Origin: Ananas comosus
Taxonomy: Eukaryota; Streptophyta; Magnoliopsida; Poales; Bromeliaceae
Length of the DNA: 64,000 bases
Assembly (NCBI RefSeq): GCF_001540865.1
Contig: NC_033628.1
Coordinates: 1,914,507-1,978,506, forward strand
Direction: 5' to 3'
Positions 46,619-60,290 of the stretch are shown here, one piece after another. The notes beneath the pieces were generated by a model. It searched no databases, was not told where the DNA came from, and worked only from the letters and a program-made list of their open reading frames with translations. Position numbers and translations under genes: made by a program. Position 1 is the stretch's first letter. Every line of letters starts with the position of its first letter.

Positions 46619-46977
46619 GTGCTTTCTTCTTATATAAAGACTTTAAAGACTATTTTTATTTGAATAAGAACACATTTTGATTTTTTGCACATATGCGCAT
46701 AAAGTTATCTTTTGTACATTAAAATATTATTGTGCACTAAAGTGTGACTCTGAGTTAAAACTTATAATAAGTTCATACCGTTGTAACTTATAAAGTTATT
46801 TGATTAAGGAATTCGTGCTTTTGATACTTGGAAGAAAGTGTTCATCTTTTGAGGCATAACCGTTATGATCAAATTATTGTGATTTCTTGGACGAGTGAAA
46901 AATTTTGGCTGTATAATTTAGTTGGTACCTAATAAAATTTTGTATCGCCTATACGGTAATGAATATATTACTAGACC

Positions 46978-46988
46978 AAGTGGGAGAA
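46978..46988 (+). other. Polypurine tract of the copia element
   Basis: AAGTGGGAGAA directly precedes the 3' LTR. It is the expected primer for plus-strand synthesis. Confidence 0.75.
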
Positions 46989-47367
46989 TGTTGGATGTGG
47001 CCCACGTAATATATTTAAGGCGATCCATAAAGATACAGTCAATCTATTTAAGTCGATCTATAAAGATACGGTAGATCTTACAATTAGGATGTATCTGAAC
47101 ACGTTCTTAATGGACGGACGCGATTTAACATTCTTACATTAAGTTATATATAAATATGTAACATACGGGAGTCCCGCTCTAACCCTAATCCAATTGTCTG
47201 TGACGGCTCCATCTCCGGGGATAAGAAAATTAAACTCGAAACGTCCCGCTAATTTGCAGATCGTGAACGAGAACGAACCACGAGTAAGGATCACCGTCAA
47301 CAATTCGGATACAAAAATCGAAATTATGATAGAAGGTACAATCTTAGTTTCTTATAAAATTTCAACA
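46989..47367 (+). mobile_element. Copia 3' LTR (379 bp); inner end of the right arm
   Basis: TGTTGGATGTGG to ATTTCAACA. It includes the 33 bp absent from the 5' LTR. The solo LTR at 12182-12560 is its inverted counterpart, and homology between the two arms begins at this LTR's first base. Confidence 0.92.
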
Positions 47368-47746
47368 TCGAATTTCGGTTCAAAAAAAAGTCTCACGTGG
47401 CAGTGTCCATTGACATTCCGACCTCTTACCTTGTGGATACGACACCAGTTGTTACCAACCCCGATATAGATACGACACCAGTTGTTACCAACCCCTCTAT
47501 AGCATCTTCGGTGGAGAATCAATAAGTAGCATCTAAGGCCTCAATAAGTTCATTTTTTTGGAAGGGGACATATGAAAGAGTAATTAAAATAATCAAATGC
47601 TTATAATATATAATAATACTATTACAACAGGGTCGTTAGTGCACACCCTATTTTCATTCTAAAGGCATATTTCTAAAAAGTCACAAGTTTCAACGCAAAT
47701 TAAAATCTATTATCTATGCATCAAGTAGTCTTAAATTATGTGATTT

Positions 47747-47751
<5 letters not shown>

Positions 47752-47811
<60 letters not shown>

Positions 47812-47841
47812 GTATCATCTCTCCATACACTCATTCACGTT

Positions 47842-47870
<29 letters not shown>
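47752..47870. repeat. (TA)n microsatellites
   Basis: TA runs at 47752-47806 and 47848-47872 flank a short unique segment. Confidence 0.95.
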
Positions 47871-47874
<4 letters not shown>

Positions 47875-47877
<3 letters not shown>

Positions 47878-48400
47878 GTTGAGCTAGAATGCCTATCGAT
47901 AGCAAACTGATTATTTTGCCACGCATTTATTTTCGATGATGGAGCCTCCAAATCGACGATCGGCCACCGTGAACATATCATATACCATTTGAAGTATTTA
48001 AAATTAAATTTCAAATCTTTTCGATATCATTGCCTAATGATCAAAGGTTTTATTTATAATTTTAATGGTCGATATAGACGTTTTCTCGTTAACGAGGTAA
48101 AGATATCCAAATCAATTGAATTTGTAGAAAATTCTTTAACAATTAAAACAAGAATCTATACTCTTGATCTTGATTATTAAGACTCCTATCATCATTTTTT
48201 AAGAATATTCTGTTTTCAGCCGTTCATTTTATACCACTCGATGGATAAGAGAGCAATATCGAAAATACATGAAATTTAATTTCTAAATACTTCAAATGTA
48301 TAGATAATGTTCAACGGTGCCGATCATCATTTGGAGGCTCCATGATCGAAACAAATGGGTGGCAAAAGTGCCGATTGCTATCGATAGTATCTAGCTCAAC
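47875..48400. repeat. MITE, family A
   Basis: The complementary ends 'gagctagaatgcctatcgat' and 'atcgatagtatctagctcaa' enclose the family core. The element is absent from the left arm, so it inserted after the duplication or was lost there. Confidence 0.75.
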
Positions 48401-48420
48401 TCTATATATATATATATATA

Positions 48421-48650
48421 GAGTCCAGCTACTATGCTATTAATAGCACGAAGCACTTGGTGCTACCAAGTTTTCTGCGTTAGATCTACCCTTTTTGATC
48501 ATTTTCACCGTTAATCATACTATTCAACCAACCATCCCACTCAACCCTAGGGGCCCACATCATCCTAACCGCACATCTCTTAATCCAATGGCCAAAACTT
48601 GGTAGCACCAATGACTTGGCCTATTAATAGTATATTAGCCTAGGTTCTAA
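48421..48650. repeat. MITE, family B
   Basis: Its ends are 'ctactatgctattaatagca' and 'ctattaatagtatattagcc', with a 'caaccctaggggcccacatc' core. It is flanked by TA runs and absent from the left arm. Confidence 0.75.
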
Positions 48651-48656
48651 CATATT

Positions 48657-48658
<2 letters not shown>

Positions 48659-48706
<48 letters not shown>
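48659..48706. repeat. (TA)n microsatellite
   Basis: A TA run of about 48 bp lies at the position matching the CA/TA tract at 11679-11747 in the left arm. Confidence 0.95.
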
Positions 48707-48710
<4 letters not shown>

Positions 48711-49690
48711 AATCTTTGACAAAGTTATAGAACATATATATCCAATATTTGATCATTAAATTTCGATTAATTTTTTTTTTATGCTTTTTATAGTTAGGTT
48801 TTAAGAGCGTGGTGTATGGTGCAACAGGTACATGCAATAATTTCAAAATTTTATATTCTGAACAGCTTGTGCCATTACGTTGTTGCATCATCTGCGGCTG
48901 CTATAGTTTTGGGTCAATGGAAACAATGAAACATTAACTAGGTCTACAAAAAATAAACTAACATTGAAGCATCTAAACGCGCGATTACACTAATTAAATG
49001 AGACTATGTGAGTGACGTCCATTATCTTTCAACGCATTCGAGTCCGTCCAAAAACGGAATTTCGCGAACTAGACAGTTGAGATTCTCTTATAGTTCTAAA
49101 CTAGTTAAGAGGCGCGAAATCGACAGTTGAGATTCTCTTATAGTTCTAAACTAGTTAAGAGATCCGCGCGATGCTGTGGATAATTATTTTAAAATTTAAT
49201 TTTAAAAATTAGTTATAAAAAGCAATTTCAGAATTTAAATAGTGCAATAATTATATCAAAAAATTTTAGTAGGCATAGTAGTCCTCCATTAATTAGTGAA
49301 ATAATTTTAGTACGTATCGTATTCCCCCAATAGTTAGTGAATGAGAAGAGAAATTATTGTTTGTGATTCTCGCAATTAATTGTCGTCAAATATAAAATTA
49401 ACTAAAGTTGTATCAATTTTTTTATTTTTTAATGTACAATTTATATGTGAATGCTCAATATTATAAAATTAATATTTATATCTAATACTAGTAGTCTAAA
49501 TTATTTAATATTTATTTATATATTTTATATTTTATAAAAATAAGGAGTAAATTAGATAATAAATTATTATATAATAATATATCTATATAAAAATAAAATA
49601 CTATATATAATAAATAAATATATATTTCTAAATAATTATATATTAATAAATAAATATATATTTATAAATAAAATTTATTTAATATATATA
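48707..49690. other. AT-rich part of the right arm
   Basis: Reverse complement of about 10730-11678. It contains a local tandem duplication of about 58 bp near 49065-49160 ('gacagttgagattctcttat' twice) that the left arm has once. No gene. Confidence 0.7.
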
Positions 49691-49764
49691 GTAATATATA
49701 GTATATATCAATATATAATATATATATATTATGAGTATAATATATATAAGAAGAAGAGAGAGAA

Positions 49765-50160
49765 ATGAGAGAGAGGTCGCACCGTTGACCTACTCTCATG
49801 TGGCCACGAGCCACTTGAACCCGTGCAACCCAGCCACCAAAGAGCCGCGCATTCTTTTTCGGTCCGCGCAGACGTGTGTTGCATCGCGCCGCCTCAGTGC
49901 CGCAGCCCGCCAGGCGCCCCAATCGCCGCGCCCGCTGCGTGCCCTCCCCGTCGGCTCGCGTCCACGGCCATGGCGCCGGAACCGCCCCTCTGCCAGCTGC
50001 GCCGCACTTTCGGCGCCCACCTCTCAGGCCGAGCGCTCCTTGCGCCCGCGCACCATAGTCGGCCAGCTCCGCGCTCAGGCACACCGCCTCGCGCCGGTGC
50101 CGCGCCCCCGCGCCCAGTCAGCCCCACACTCGGTCTGCTTCGGCGACACGTGTACAGTTT
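49765..50160. repeat. GC-rich module (right arm)
   Basis: Inverted relative to the left-arm modules. It starts with GA-rich sequence, has 'gtgcaacccagccaccaaag' and the 'ttctttttcggtccgcgcag' block, then a GC core, and ends 'gcgacacgtgtacagtt'. Its open frames are low-complexity on both strands and no domain is recognisable. No gene is called. Confidence 0.7.
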
Positions 50161-50244
50161 ATTGGAATGTAATAGTATAGGTGTAATATGGTATATAGTA
50201 TTCTAATAAATATCTTTCAGTATATAGTTATTATATATATATAT

Positions 50245-50795
50245 ATGATATAATATAGGGGCTGGTTCCCTTGCTCCATTGTTATTTGATGTTGGATTTC
50301 GACCGATCGACGAGTCGGCACTCCTAGAGTTACTAGAGTTTTGAATACCGAAGAAATAAATTTTGTGATTTTATTTATACCATTTGGCATAATGATCGAA
50401 GGACTCAAAATCAATAATTTTAATGAACCGTGGTGACGTTTGGCAAGCTAACAGTGTAAAAATATCTAAATCACATGAAATTTTGATAGAAAATTTTTTA
50501 TATCATAATAAAACAAGATCAATAACTTTACATCTAAAAATTTTAAAATTCATAACTCATCCACTATTTGTAACGAGTTTTATTTTCAGCAGTTAATTTT
50601 GAGTCACTTCGAATCACTAGGCAAAATGATATCGAAAAAATACGCAATTTATCTTTCTGATACTTCAAAATACTCTACAAGATCAAGTTCTAAACGGAGG
50701 CAATCGTCGAATCGAAAATTCCGAACTATTCGAAAACAATTTGCGAATACGAGCCGCTCCGTACTTTCAGAAGAATCCAGACTGCACTATAATAT
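50245..50795. repeat. MITE, family A
   Basis: It carries the family core ('aatgaaccgtggtgacgttt'), with an end 'ccgtactttcagaagaatcc'. It corresponds to 9126-9640 and has many small indels relative to other copies. Confidence 0.6.
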
Positions 50796-50829
50796 ATATA
50801 TATTAGTAATATACTATATATATATATAT

Positions 50830-51150
50830 GCTACTATACTATAATAGTGCTTAAGCCCGTTGGTACAATGAGTTTTTGGCCTTAGATAACAGATGTGCGT
50901 GGGATGCTACTATAACTTCATATGCTAAGCCTTTGGGTACAATTGAGTTTTTGTGCCGTTAGATGAAAAATGTGCGGTTGGGATGATAGTGGCCCCCAGT
51001 TAAATTGATAGTTCCTAGGGTTGAGTGTGTATTGGTTTAAATAGTATAATTCATAACGGTGGAAAATGATTGATGCAAAAGGGTAGATCTAACGGTAAAA
51101 ACTCAATAGTACCGAAAGAGCTTGGTACTATCGATAGTCATATTATAGCC
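50830..51150. repeat. MITE family B with partial internal duplication
   Basis: The start is duplicated ('agcccgttggtacaatgagt' and again 'agcctttgggtacaattgag' about 95 bp later). One full copy then runs to 'ggtactatcgatagtcatat'. It corresponds to 8808-9050. Confidence 0.6.
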
Positions 51151-51219
51151 GGAATACTATATATTAAATATATATATATATAATATATATATATATATAA
51201 TTACAGAGAGAAGAGAGGA

Positions 51220-51450
51220 ACTAGGCTAATATAACTATTAATAGCACCAGCGTTCAATTGTGCTTACCAATTTCTTTGGCCAATCGGATTAACAAGATGT
51301 GCGGTTAGATATGTGGGCCCCTAAGGTTTAGTGGTGGTTGGTTGAATAGTTGATTCTACGGTGACAATGATAAAAAAAGTAAATCTAACGGCAGATAAAC
51401 TTGTAAGTAACAAGTACTTCATGCTATTGAATAGCATAGGTAGCAGGACT
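51220..51450. repeat. MITE, family B
   Basis: 'actaggctaatataactatt' through 'ggttggttgaatagttgatt' to 'gctattgaatagcataggta'. It has many one-base indels relative to 21808-22035 and is absent at the matching left-arm position. Confidence 0.6.
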
Positions 51451-51469
51451 CGATATATAAAATATAATA

Positions 51470-54400
51470 TAATGCTAGTTACAGTACAACGTGGCAATGC
51501 ACCAATCCACGACATCACTAAAAAATAAAATTTATAAATATATTAAATTCAAATATATAGTATTTAATTATTCCAAAATAAAATGAAACAGTAAATAAAA
51601 ATAAAATTAACAGTATTATCAAAGAAAGAACCAAAATTCATTCAACCTGAAATTATTGAAAAAGAAACACAAAATTCTCCACTCACTAACTAACATAAAA
51701 AAATGTCACGATCAAACTCCTTTCGTACAAATTTCACCTAAAATAAGAAAAATAATAAAGTAAATATTATAAATCATCGCGAAATAGATAAAAATTAATA
51801 AAAATAAAATTTAATAAACACACACATCACACTACAGTAAAATTTTAGTTAATTTTATTTCTTGAGTTTTTCGACATAGATGGATAACACCACACGCAAT
51901 TTTACTTCACAAAATTCAATCCTACCATAAATAAATTGATCCTGATAAATAAATTTTAAAATACTACGAAAATAAATATTAAAAATTTTCCTAATCAAGT
52001 GTTATAATTAACGTGCGCATCTGTTAATATAGAACAACACTTGTCTTAGCAATAGCATCTCTCCAACATGCCAATGTGTGTTGCATTATTTTGTCCTCAC
52101 CATATAATCTCTACCAACCAAATCATTGTTTCAATCGATCTAAATATTATTAATATTTTTTTTCATGTGAAATATACAAAATAACAATATTACGCTTCAA
52201 TTCAGGCGATTAACATCATACAAATAAAAAGTGATGATTTGAACTACTAAACACTTCTAAGAAACACGAATACATATAGAAATTAGTAGTAGTATAGAAG
52301 GTAGGCAAAGGCAACAATGTGTCCGGCGAAACGATGACAACGATATATAACGATAGAAGAAGATCAACCCGAACGAGGTGGTGTTTCGAGACAGTTATGG
52401 GACAATGAGAATAATTATTACTTAAAATATTTGAGAATAATTTGAGAAAAATATAGATAAAAAACAAAAAATATATTAAATATATATACTACTATACACC
52501 CTATTATAATATAATTTGGAAAAATATATAGGTACAACCCCAATCGTGAAAATACTAAAAAAAAATATGTTAAAGCAGTATAAAGGCATATTAAAAAAAA
52601 TTCAGATGAAATCAAAATACCTCTCTAACTATGGCAAATGCGATAATGTGCCGACGCCAGTAATGTGATGATGTACCGGTGTCGACGACGGAGATATATA
52701 AAAAATAATATTATTAAAAAATATTTGAGAATATTTTAAAAAATAATAGCAAAAATAAAAATTATTACTAAAAAAATATATGCTTTATATTTGAGAAATT
52801 TATAAATAAAAATGAGAAATATCAAAAAAATACTAAAACAGTATAAAGGCATATTGAAAAAGAGAAATTTCAAATGGGATCAAAATAACTCTTCAATTGT
52901 GCGAAGGCGGCGAAGTTGGCGAAGGCGATAATGTATCGGCGCCGGTGATGACGACGACGACATACTAATGTCGACAACGGGGATAAATGAGAAAGTATAT
53001 TACAAAATAAATATTTAAAAATATTTTAAAAAATATAGATAAAAATTAAAAAATATATTACTAAAAAATATATACTTTATATTTGAGAAACGTATATGTG
53101 AAAATAAGAAAAAATAAAAAAATATATACTAAAATAGTATAAAGGCACATTAAAAAAAAGAAAAATTTTCATATGGGATTAAAATACCTCTTTAATTATG
53201 ATGAAAGGCGGCGAACACGAAAATATATCGGCATAGGCAATGATGATAAGTAGGACTATGACGATATACCGCTGTGATAAATGAGGAAATATGTTGCTAA
53301 AAAAATATTTGAAAAAATATAGATAAAAAGAAAAATTAATACTACTAAAAGATAAATGAGAAAATACCAAAAAAGATATGCTAACAAAAAAAATATGATG
53401 TATATATTGTGTAATAAATATTATTATGAAATAAGATTGGGTAGTGTAGATATTATATGCGAGGGTATTAAGATATATTCTATATTTGAGAATGTGGAGA
53501 GTATTTTTGTGGGTATTATTTAAATATTGAATATTTTGCTAAAAAAATTTAAAATTATATTTAATTAACGATTTAGTTTTGATTGGGCGGGTATTAATTT
53601 TTTTTAGAAATATTCTATGCTTTTATGATACATTATTTAAATACTGAATATTTTACTAAAAATATTTAAAATTATATTTAATTAACGATTAACGATTTAT
53701 TTTGATTTTGGGATACTAAAATTTTTTTAGCAATATTTAACGCCTCTATGGCGCGCCAAATTTTAATACTCGTCAAAATTAAATCTACTATCTTATGTGA
53801 GGAAAAATCTACTATTATGAATTAAAATTCAAATTATCAAATTCGGGGCTATTAAATTTTAGCGGGCATTACAAATTTAAAATTTAATTTTGAATATTAC
53901 GTCATGGGCAGGTATTACGTTACGTGATTAGCGGAGGTATTACGTGATTGTCGGGTATTACGTTAGATAAGAGGTAAATTTAGTTTTACGTATTATATGA
54001 TTGGTGGGTAGAAAAAAAAGAATTTTGAGAAACACGGCTTAAATGGGAGATAACGGATATGGAGGATATTTTTGTCAATAAAAATGGCAAATACTTTTAT
54101 TTTTATTCATTGGATGAGATCAGAAGTAACGAATATGGAAGGTATTTTTATCAACAAAAATGATAGATAATTTTATTTTTATTCATCGGATGAGATCCAA
54201 TGGCGAAAACTTAAAATCTATATTTAAGAATAAATTATTATTTAAAGATTTATTTAAAATGGATAAGATATATTCTATATTTGAGAACGCAGAGAATATT
54301 TTGGTGGGTATTATTTAAACATTGAATATTTTGTTAAAAATATTTAAAATTATATTGAATTAATGATTTAGTTTTGATTGGGCGGGTATTAATTTTTTTT

Positions 54401-55140
54401 AGAAATATTCTACACTTTTATGATGCATTATTTAAATAATAAATATTTTGCTAAGAATATTTCAAATTATATTTAATTAATTATTTAGTTTTGATTTGAG
54501 GGTACTAAAATTTTTTTAACAATATTTAACGCTTTTATGACGCTCCAAATTTTAATACTCGTCAAAATTAAATCTACTATCTTATGTAAGAAAAAATCTA
54601 CTATCATAAATTAAAATTTAAATTATCAAATTCGCAGGTATTAAATTTTGGTGGGAATTACAAATTACAAATTTAATTTTGAATACTACGTGTTGGCAGA
54701 TATTATGTTTGAGAATAAAAAATATTTGAGAAAACACGTGGATAGCAAATAAATTTAATTTTACGTATTACGTGATTAGCGGATGGTATTACGAGATTGG
54801 TGGGTATTACGTTTTAGATAAGAGATAAATTTAGTTTTACGTATTACATTATTGGTGGATAGAAAAAAAAATATTGAGAAAATGCGCGTAATAGAGATAA
54901 CAGGGTATGGAGATATTTTTGTCAACAAAATGACGAGATATTTTTATTTTTATTCGGTGGATGAGATCCGAATTGGTGCAAAATTAAGATCCTATATTTT
55001 GAGAATAAATTATTAAAATTATTTAAAAATTATTTAGATGTGTTGAAAAATTACCGGACATGACAATGATTAGTAAAAAAGAAAGAGACATCGTTCTGGA
55101 AAGAAAAAAATTCAAAACTCACGCTTTATATAATAGTATA
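51470..55140 (-). mobile_element. Helitron-like element (right-arm copy)
   Basis: Inverted copy of 5195-8788. The CTAG end is at about 51474-51477 (minus sense), preceded by the GTGCATTGCcAC palindrome. The opposite end reads TATAAAGCGTGAG (minus sense) next to a TA run. The same internal tandem units and GC-rich core repeats (near 52320, 52650, 52910 and 53210) are present. No coding capacity. Confidence 0.5.
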
Positions 55141-55189
55141 TATATATATATAATATATAATATATATATATATATATATAATATATAGT

Positions 55190-55715
55190 GAGGTCACTTG
55201 CTTCTGAAGCACGGAGCCTGCGTGCTTGCAGCGTGTTTCGATGCCCGACTTTCGAATTGTCGATCAGTCATCATTAAACTTAATCTAGAGTAGTTCGAAG
55301 TATTAGAAAATAAATTTTACAATTTTTGATATCATTTGCTACGTGAACTAAGGTGTCAAAATCAATGGCTGGAAATAAAATCTTACAAACGTATGATAAG
55401 TTAACATTAAATTTAGCATCAAAGATATTTGATCTGTATTTTATATAGTACAAAGAATTTTCTATCAAAATTTCAGTGATTTTGGATATTTCTACACCGT
55501 TAATTGCAAACGGTCACCACGCCTTAAAAATTATTGATTTTGAGGCCCTTCGATCACATAGGCAAATGATATCGAAAAATCATAAAATTTATATTTCTAA
55601 GTATTTCAAATACTTAGATCAAGTTTACAGAAACGATCGACGATTCGAAAGTCGCAACATCGAAACGACCCGAAAAGCACGAGGCTCTGGCTTTCATAGC
55701 TAGTAGCCTCACTCT
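55190..55715. repeat. MITE, family A; outer end of the right arm
   Basis: 'gcttctgaagcacggagcct' through 'cgatatcatttgc'-like blocks to 'catagctagtagcctcactc'. It corresponds to 4585-5105. Confidence 0.65.
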
Positions 55716-55739
55716 AGCTTATAGTACAAATAATATATA

Positions 55740-55769
55740 TATAGTATATATATATAAATATATATATGA

Positions 55770-55808
<39 letters not shown>

Positions 55809-56445
55809 GTGAGGCTACTATGCCTTATGAAACCACAGAGCCTTCCGCTGCTTGTTTCGGGTCCGTTTTCGATGTTGCGACTTCGAATCGGTCGATCGGC
55901 TCATCGTATTTCCGAAGCACGGAGCTTCCGTGGCTCACGGCTCGCTTTTTCATGTGTCTGCGACTTCGATCGTCGATCGCTCGTTCAAACTTGATCTTTT
56001 AGAATATTTGAAGTAGCCTAGAAAATAAAATTTAATGATTTTACGATATCATTTGCCTGTGACGAGAGGCGCTCAAATCAACGCTGAAAATAAAAATCTT
56101 ACAAAATGTAATAATATGATATTAAAATTTTAAATCAAAGATATTGATCTTGTTTATATAGCATATAAAGATTTTCTTATCAAAATTTCACGAGATTTGG
56201 ATATTTCTAACGTTAAACTTAGCAACGCTCATTAACGACCAGGAAATTTGTTGATTTTGCAGCCCATCATCACTAGGCAAATGATATCGAAAATAATAAA
56301 TTATATTTTCTAGGTACTCCAAATACTCTAGATCAAGTTTAACTGAGCGATCGACGAGTCTCGAAAGTCGCGAACATCGAAAGAACGCAGCTGCGAAGCC
56401 ACAGAAGCTCGTGGCTTCCGATAGCATAGTAGCCTCACTCTATAT
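55740..56445. repeat. MITE family A with duplicated end
   Basis: A partial start at about 55810-55900 is followed by a second start at about 55900 ('cgaagcacggagcttccgtg') and the rest of an element to 'cgatagcatagtagcctcac' at about 56440. TA runs lie on both sides. Confidence 0.6.
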
Positions 56446-56499
56446 AATTATTATTATTATATATATTAATATATATTATATATATATATAATATATATA

Positions 56500-59400
56500 A
56501 TATTGAGGCTAGAATACTCTCAAAACACAATCCCTTATGCTGTTTGAGTTTCTAGCGCCTAATAGAAATCTACTCTATGGAAATTATAAATAATCCTATG
56601 GATTCGAAATGTAACTAGTATCCATACTCTAACCGAAAGCCCAACGGATTTTCTGGCCTAAATCAAATATACATTAGTTAAGCTCACTGTTTATAATATT
56701 ATTATATAAGTGTACTCGATTTCATAATTTCTTAAATTTTTTGCACTACACTAGAGTAGTAAAGGGTTATTACTCATATAATATAGATGGCTTTGAATAC
56801 ATTATCTAAAGAAGGCTCCAGAATCTTTTGGTTGTTGAGTTGTCATAGCGCCTAGAATATATGTTTAAATTACTTATAATTCTCTTAGAATCAAATACTA
56901 TTCCACCTATCTAACACTTTCTTAGTCATCATTTCTTGATAGACTAATTAACTAATAAATATATATATCAAGTATCGGTCCTTGCTAACTTTGGAAGATA
57001 CAGGACTCCGGGGCTGCTTGCTAAGTTATTTTTGATGATTAGGACATCCGATTCGGGACGATCTGAATCATTAGTAATAATCTACAACCTATTAAAACAT
57101 ACTATAGTATAATACGCAAATTTCTCTTAATTTTGACTATCGACTTTTTAACAAAGCGTAATAACAAATGTGGGCTCCAACAATTTACTATGTTCTAACT
57201 GAGCCGATATAGTTTGTTTTTAGCAAGTTCAACGGTTGTACAGAGACATGACCTATATATAGATGTATATAAAATGTACCTATAAGTGATAGAATACTAT
57301 ATCTATACACATATAAATGAGCAAGTTAATATTCTTAATCGATTTTTGTATTATTGAAACGTTTATTCTACTGTCTTTGTTGACTGCAGGAAAGATTTCA
57401 TGTATTTTGGCTATTTGGTGCATTTTGAGGCCGACCTCTTTTTCTATTACTTAGACAAAACGATAAGTCAAAAAATTATGAAATTTGCGTTTCTAAATAG
57501 TTCAATCGAGCGTAGGTCATTCAAATGGTTTAAACGGAGAGAACGGATAGCCGAATCGTGTGTAATATCTGATTAACCTCTTCAATCATACTCTAAAAAA
57601 TATCCTTACTTACTCAAAGACTACATTTCTGAGTAACAACAGGCTTTCCTGTACTAATACGTATTACAATATGGCATGTTGTGCCGTTCATTCTACTAAA
57701 ATTTAATAGTAACGTGTTCAGCTTAATTCAACTACTCTCGTTAAAAGAACACACAGAATGGGAGAATCTTAATATTGGCTATTTACATTAATACTACCTC
57801 GTTTTTTTTACTTTGGAAATGAAAAGCTAGCCTAATTCTTTTATAGTAATATCTAATTTATTATTGTTGAGAATAAAAGTTTTCAATAACTTTTAGGAGT
57901 TTTCTTACATTAAGGATAAAATATTAAGTTGTATGATAATATATTATGTAATATAATGTGTTATTGCACAATATAATAGTGCTTGTTAGGGTTTGAATTA
58001 GGTGCTCTGTCAATTGGCAGTGGGTAGTACTAGTATTATATTTGCTCTTCTCTTGCTGGTATTTTCCATTTCGCACCATACTCTTTATTTTAAGCCATCT
58101 AGGTGGTGCTACCTGAGCCGTTCATGTTGAGGAGCCTATTTGGCCGAATACTAGACTCGAATCTCGGCTTAACTGACCTAGAAAGCGATTTATGCACGGT
58201 TATTTGAGAGTATTGTAGAAAAAATAACTTTTGCTTATGTTTTTTCAGTGATATCGTATTCAAATTTTAATGATTCTTGAAAAGATTCTCAAATATCGAC
58301 TAATTTTTATGTATAGAGTGTTTGCATTTATCTGTAGTTATTCAGTTTGTTAACGGGCGCAAAAATAAGTATTTCTAATTGCAGATGGTTAAATGGGCGG
58401 TGCGTATAGAGTAGATAATTCTTTTGAGCTATCTACAGCAAGTTCAATATTCTGATCAAATATTTTAGGTCCATATCACCACGTTTTTATGAGATTGTTA
58501 TTTTCAGCCTTGATTTTGAGCACCGAGCCACACTTTCCGAATGCACCATAAGTAACCGTCACCTCGGAACAATACAAGAAATAGTTATGTTAAGACATTT
58601 CTATCTTCATAAATAATACTAGGTCTATAGCTTATAGCGTAGCCCACGAATCGTCTTTAGGAGCGGGTCTCCAGATCATCAGAAGAAACCGGACTTCTTT
58701 AGGCGCAGCACAGTGTATAGATCTGTACCTCTTGCGAAACAGCATAGGCCACGACGTGCCGATAGATAAATAAATTTATAATAAGAATATAGTGAACACT
58801 TAGAGTATTTTGGGTAAATATTGATTAGATAGTTGGAGTGATTTTATATTATGAGGGTATCATGCAAAACCTGATAATAAGTAAAATAATCAGTAGACTT
58901 ATATATTAGAGACAACGTGCCAGAAAGAATATTAATGAGCCAGTCTACATAAGTGTCACTATAGTGCGTATTTCGTATGCTCCTGTATTGGTCTCAACAT
59001 TCTAGCTCACATACACTCTTTACGATCCTCGCACTATGAGTTGATGACTTCAATCTTAGTGCCCTAAAATGATATTGGAGAAGAGATATTCATTTGTATT
59101 TCTATAGTAGTGAGTCAATTCCTTTCACATACATGATATATACGCATTCCATCTGCTAATGTTGTAATAGCACTATATTAGTTGCTCATAATGCTGTTAT
59201 CTTAATCAACTCAATTATGTTTCAACTACTAGCTAGCCTTTAAGGTGCGTTGGGGACCACAAATTAATTGAAGAGAAGGAATTAATTAATTAATAATGAC
59301 TTCATTTAATTCTAGACGAGTTGTTACGCGATTCCTAATTCAATATCTCATCTATCCATACACTACAAGACCACTGCATTTAATAAAAGATGTAATCTCG

Positions 59401-60290
59401 CGCTCGACGATTTACGCACATTAATTTAACCTTATCTATATTTCTCCATTAGAATCACTCTAGTTTTAAGTTAGTCAAGTTCTAACTATTATATAATATT
59501 GTAACAGTTAATTGTAATTTATTATCTCGCAAGTAAAATGATTAAACCGGTGGATTATATTTATAGTTATAATATAATTGTATATATACCTTATATAATA
59601 AAGTATATATTTATATAAGGTTGTGACTATGGTATAGTTAATATATAGTAATTATAGCCAAGCACTATTCTATTTATAGTAATTTAGTATATATGAATTA
59701 GGTTGGAATACATAATTAGACTACGTACATCGCTTTTGTAATATCATAGTTTTAACTTTAGTGGATTGAATAAATTTTGTAGGTCAGGATGATATTAGAA
59801 TCGCGCTTAGAGTGTCAGAGTTAGACCTCCCACCTTAGGTTGCTTGACCTTACATGGTGCCATATAGATTTACTATTTCCAATGTGGTTAAGAAATAAGT
59901 AGAAAGAGATGATTATCCAAAGGCCTAAAAAACTGGTAGCAACAAGGCGAATTTTTTGCTACTAATTATGTAGTCCAGTCCAACTTCGACCTATAGCCAG
60001 CTACTTTATTATTATTAGATTATACTATGTATACTCATTATAATACATATTATATATACAGTAGTATAGCATATGTATGATCCGTCTATCTGATCATAAC
60101 AAAGATGGACTGATGTAGATATTAACTGTTATATATATATATATATATATATATAGATTATTAGCTAGACTAACTTTTAAATTGATAATAGATGGTAGCA
60201 TGTGGTCAAAAAGGTCATAGCGCTAGCTTAAAGTTTTAAGCTCAGCAGATACTTTATAAATAGATGCTGCTTCATAGGTATTTTTGATAG
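56500..60290. other. Degraded repeat region, no gene
   Basis: Scattered MITE words (for example 'ctatctacagcaagttcaat' at about 58430, also at 60609) appear with many small indels. The part at about 59060-59660 corresponds to 60950-61520. A decayed family B copy lies at about 59690-59990. No open frame of interest. The sequence may be uncorrected consensus or genuinely decayed. Confidence 0.5.

Larger units (their letters stand above)
41121..47367 (+). mobile_element. Full-length Ty1/copia element, 6.2 kb, with 5 bp TSD
   Basis: Two LTRs begin TGTTG and end CAACA. The host repeat TCGAA lies on both sides (41116-41120 and 47368-47372), proving a single insertion. Internal order: primer-binding site, leader, gag remnant, protease, integrase, reverse transcriptase, RNase H, purine tract, 3' LTR. 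An N at 43618 interrupts it. Its 3' LTR and downstream flank form the inner end of the right inverted-repeat arm. Confidence 0.95.
46989..55715. repeat. Right arm of the giant inverted repeat
   Basis: This is the reverse complement of 4585-12560 in block order. Relative to the left arm it has extra MITEs at 47875-48650 and 51220-51450, one GC-rich module instead of two, and a missing ~90 bp segment near 47640 (present at about 11850-11945). Blocks around 53750 and 6560 are nearly identical. Confidence 0.85.
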
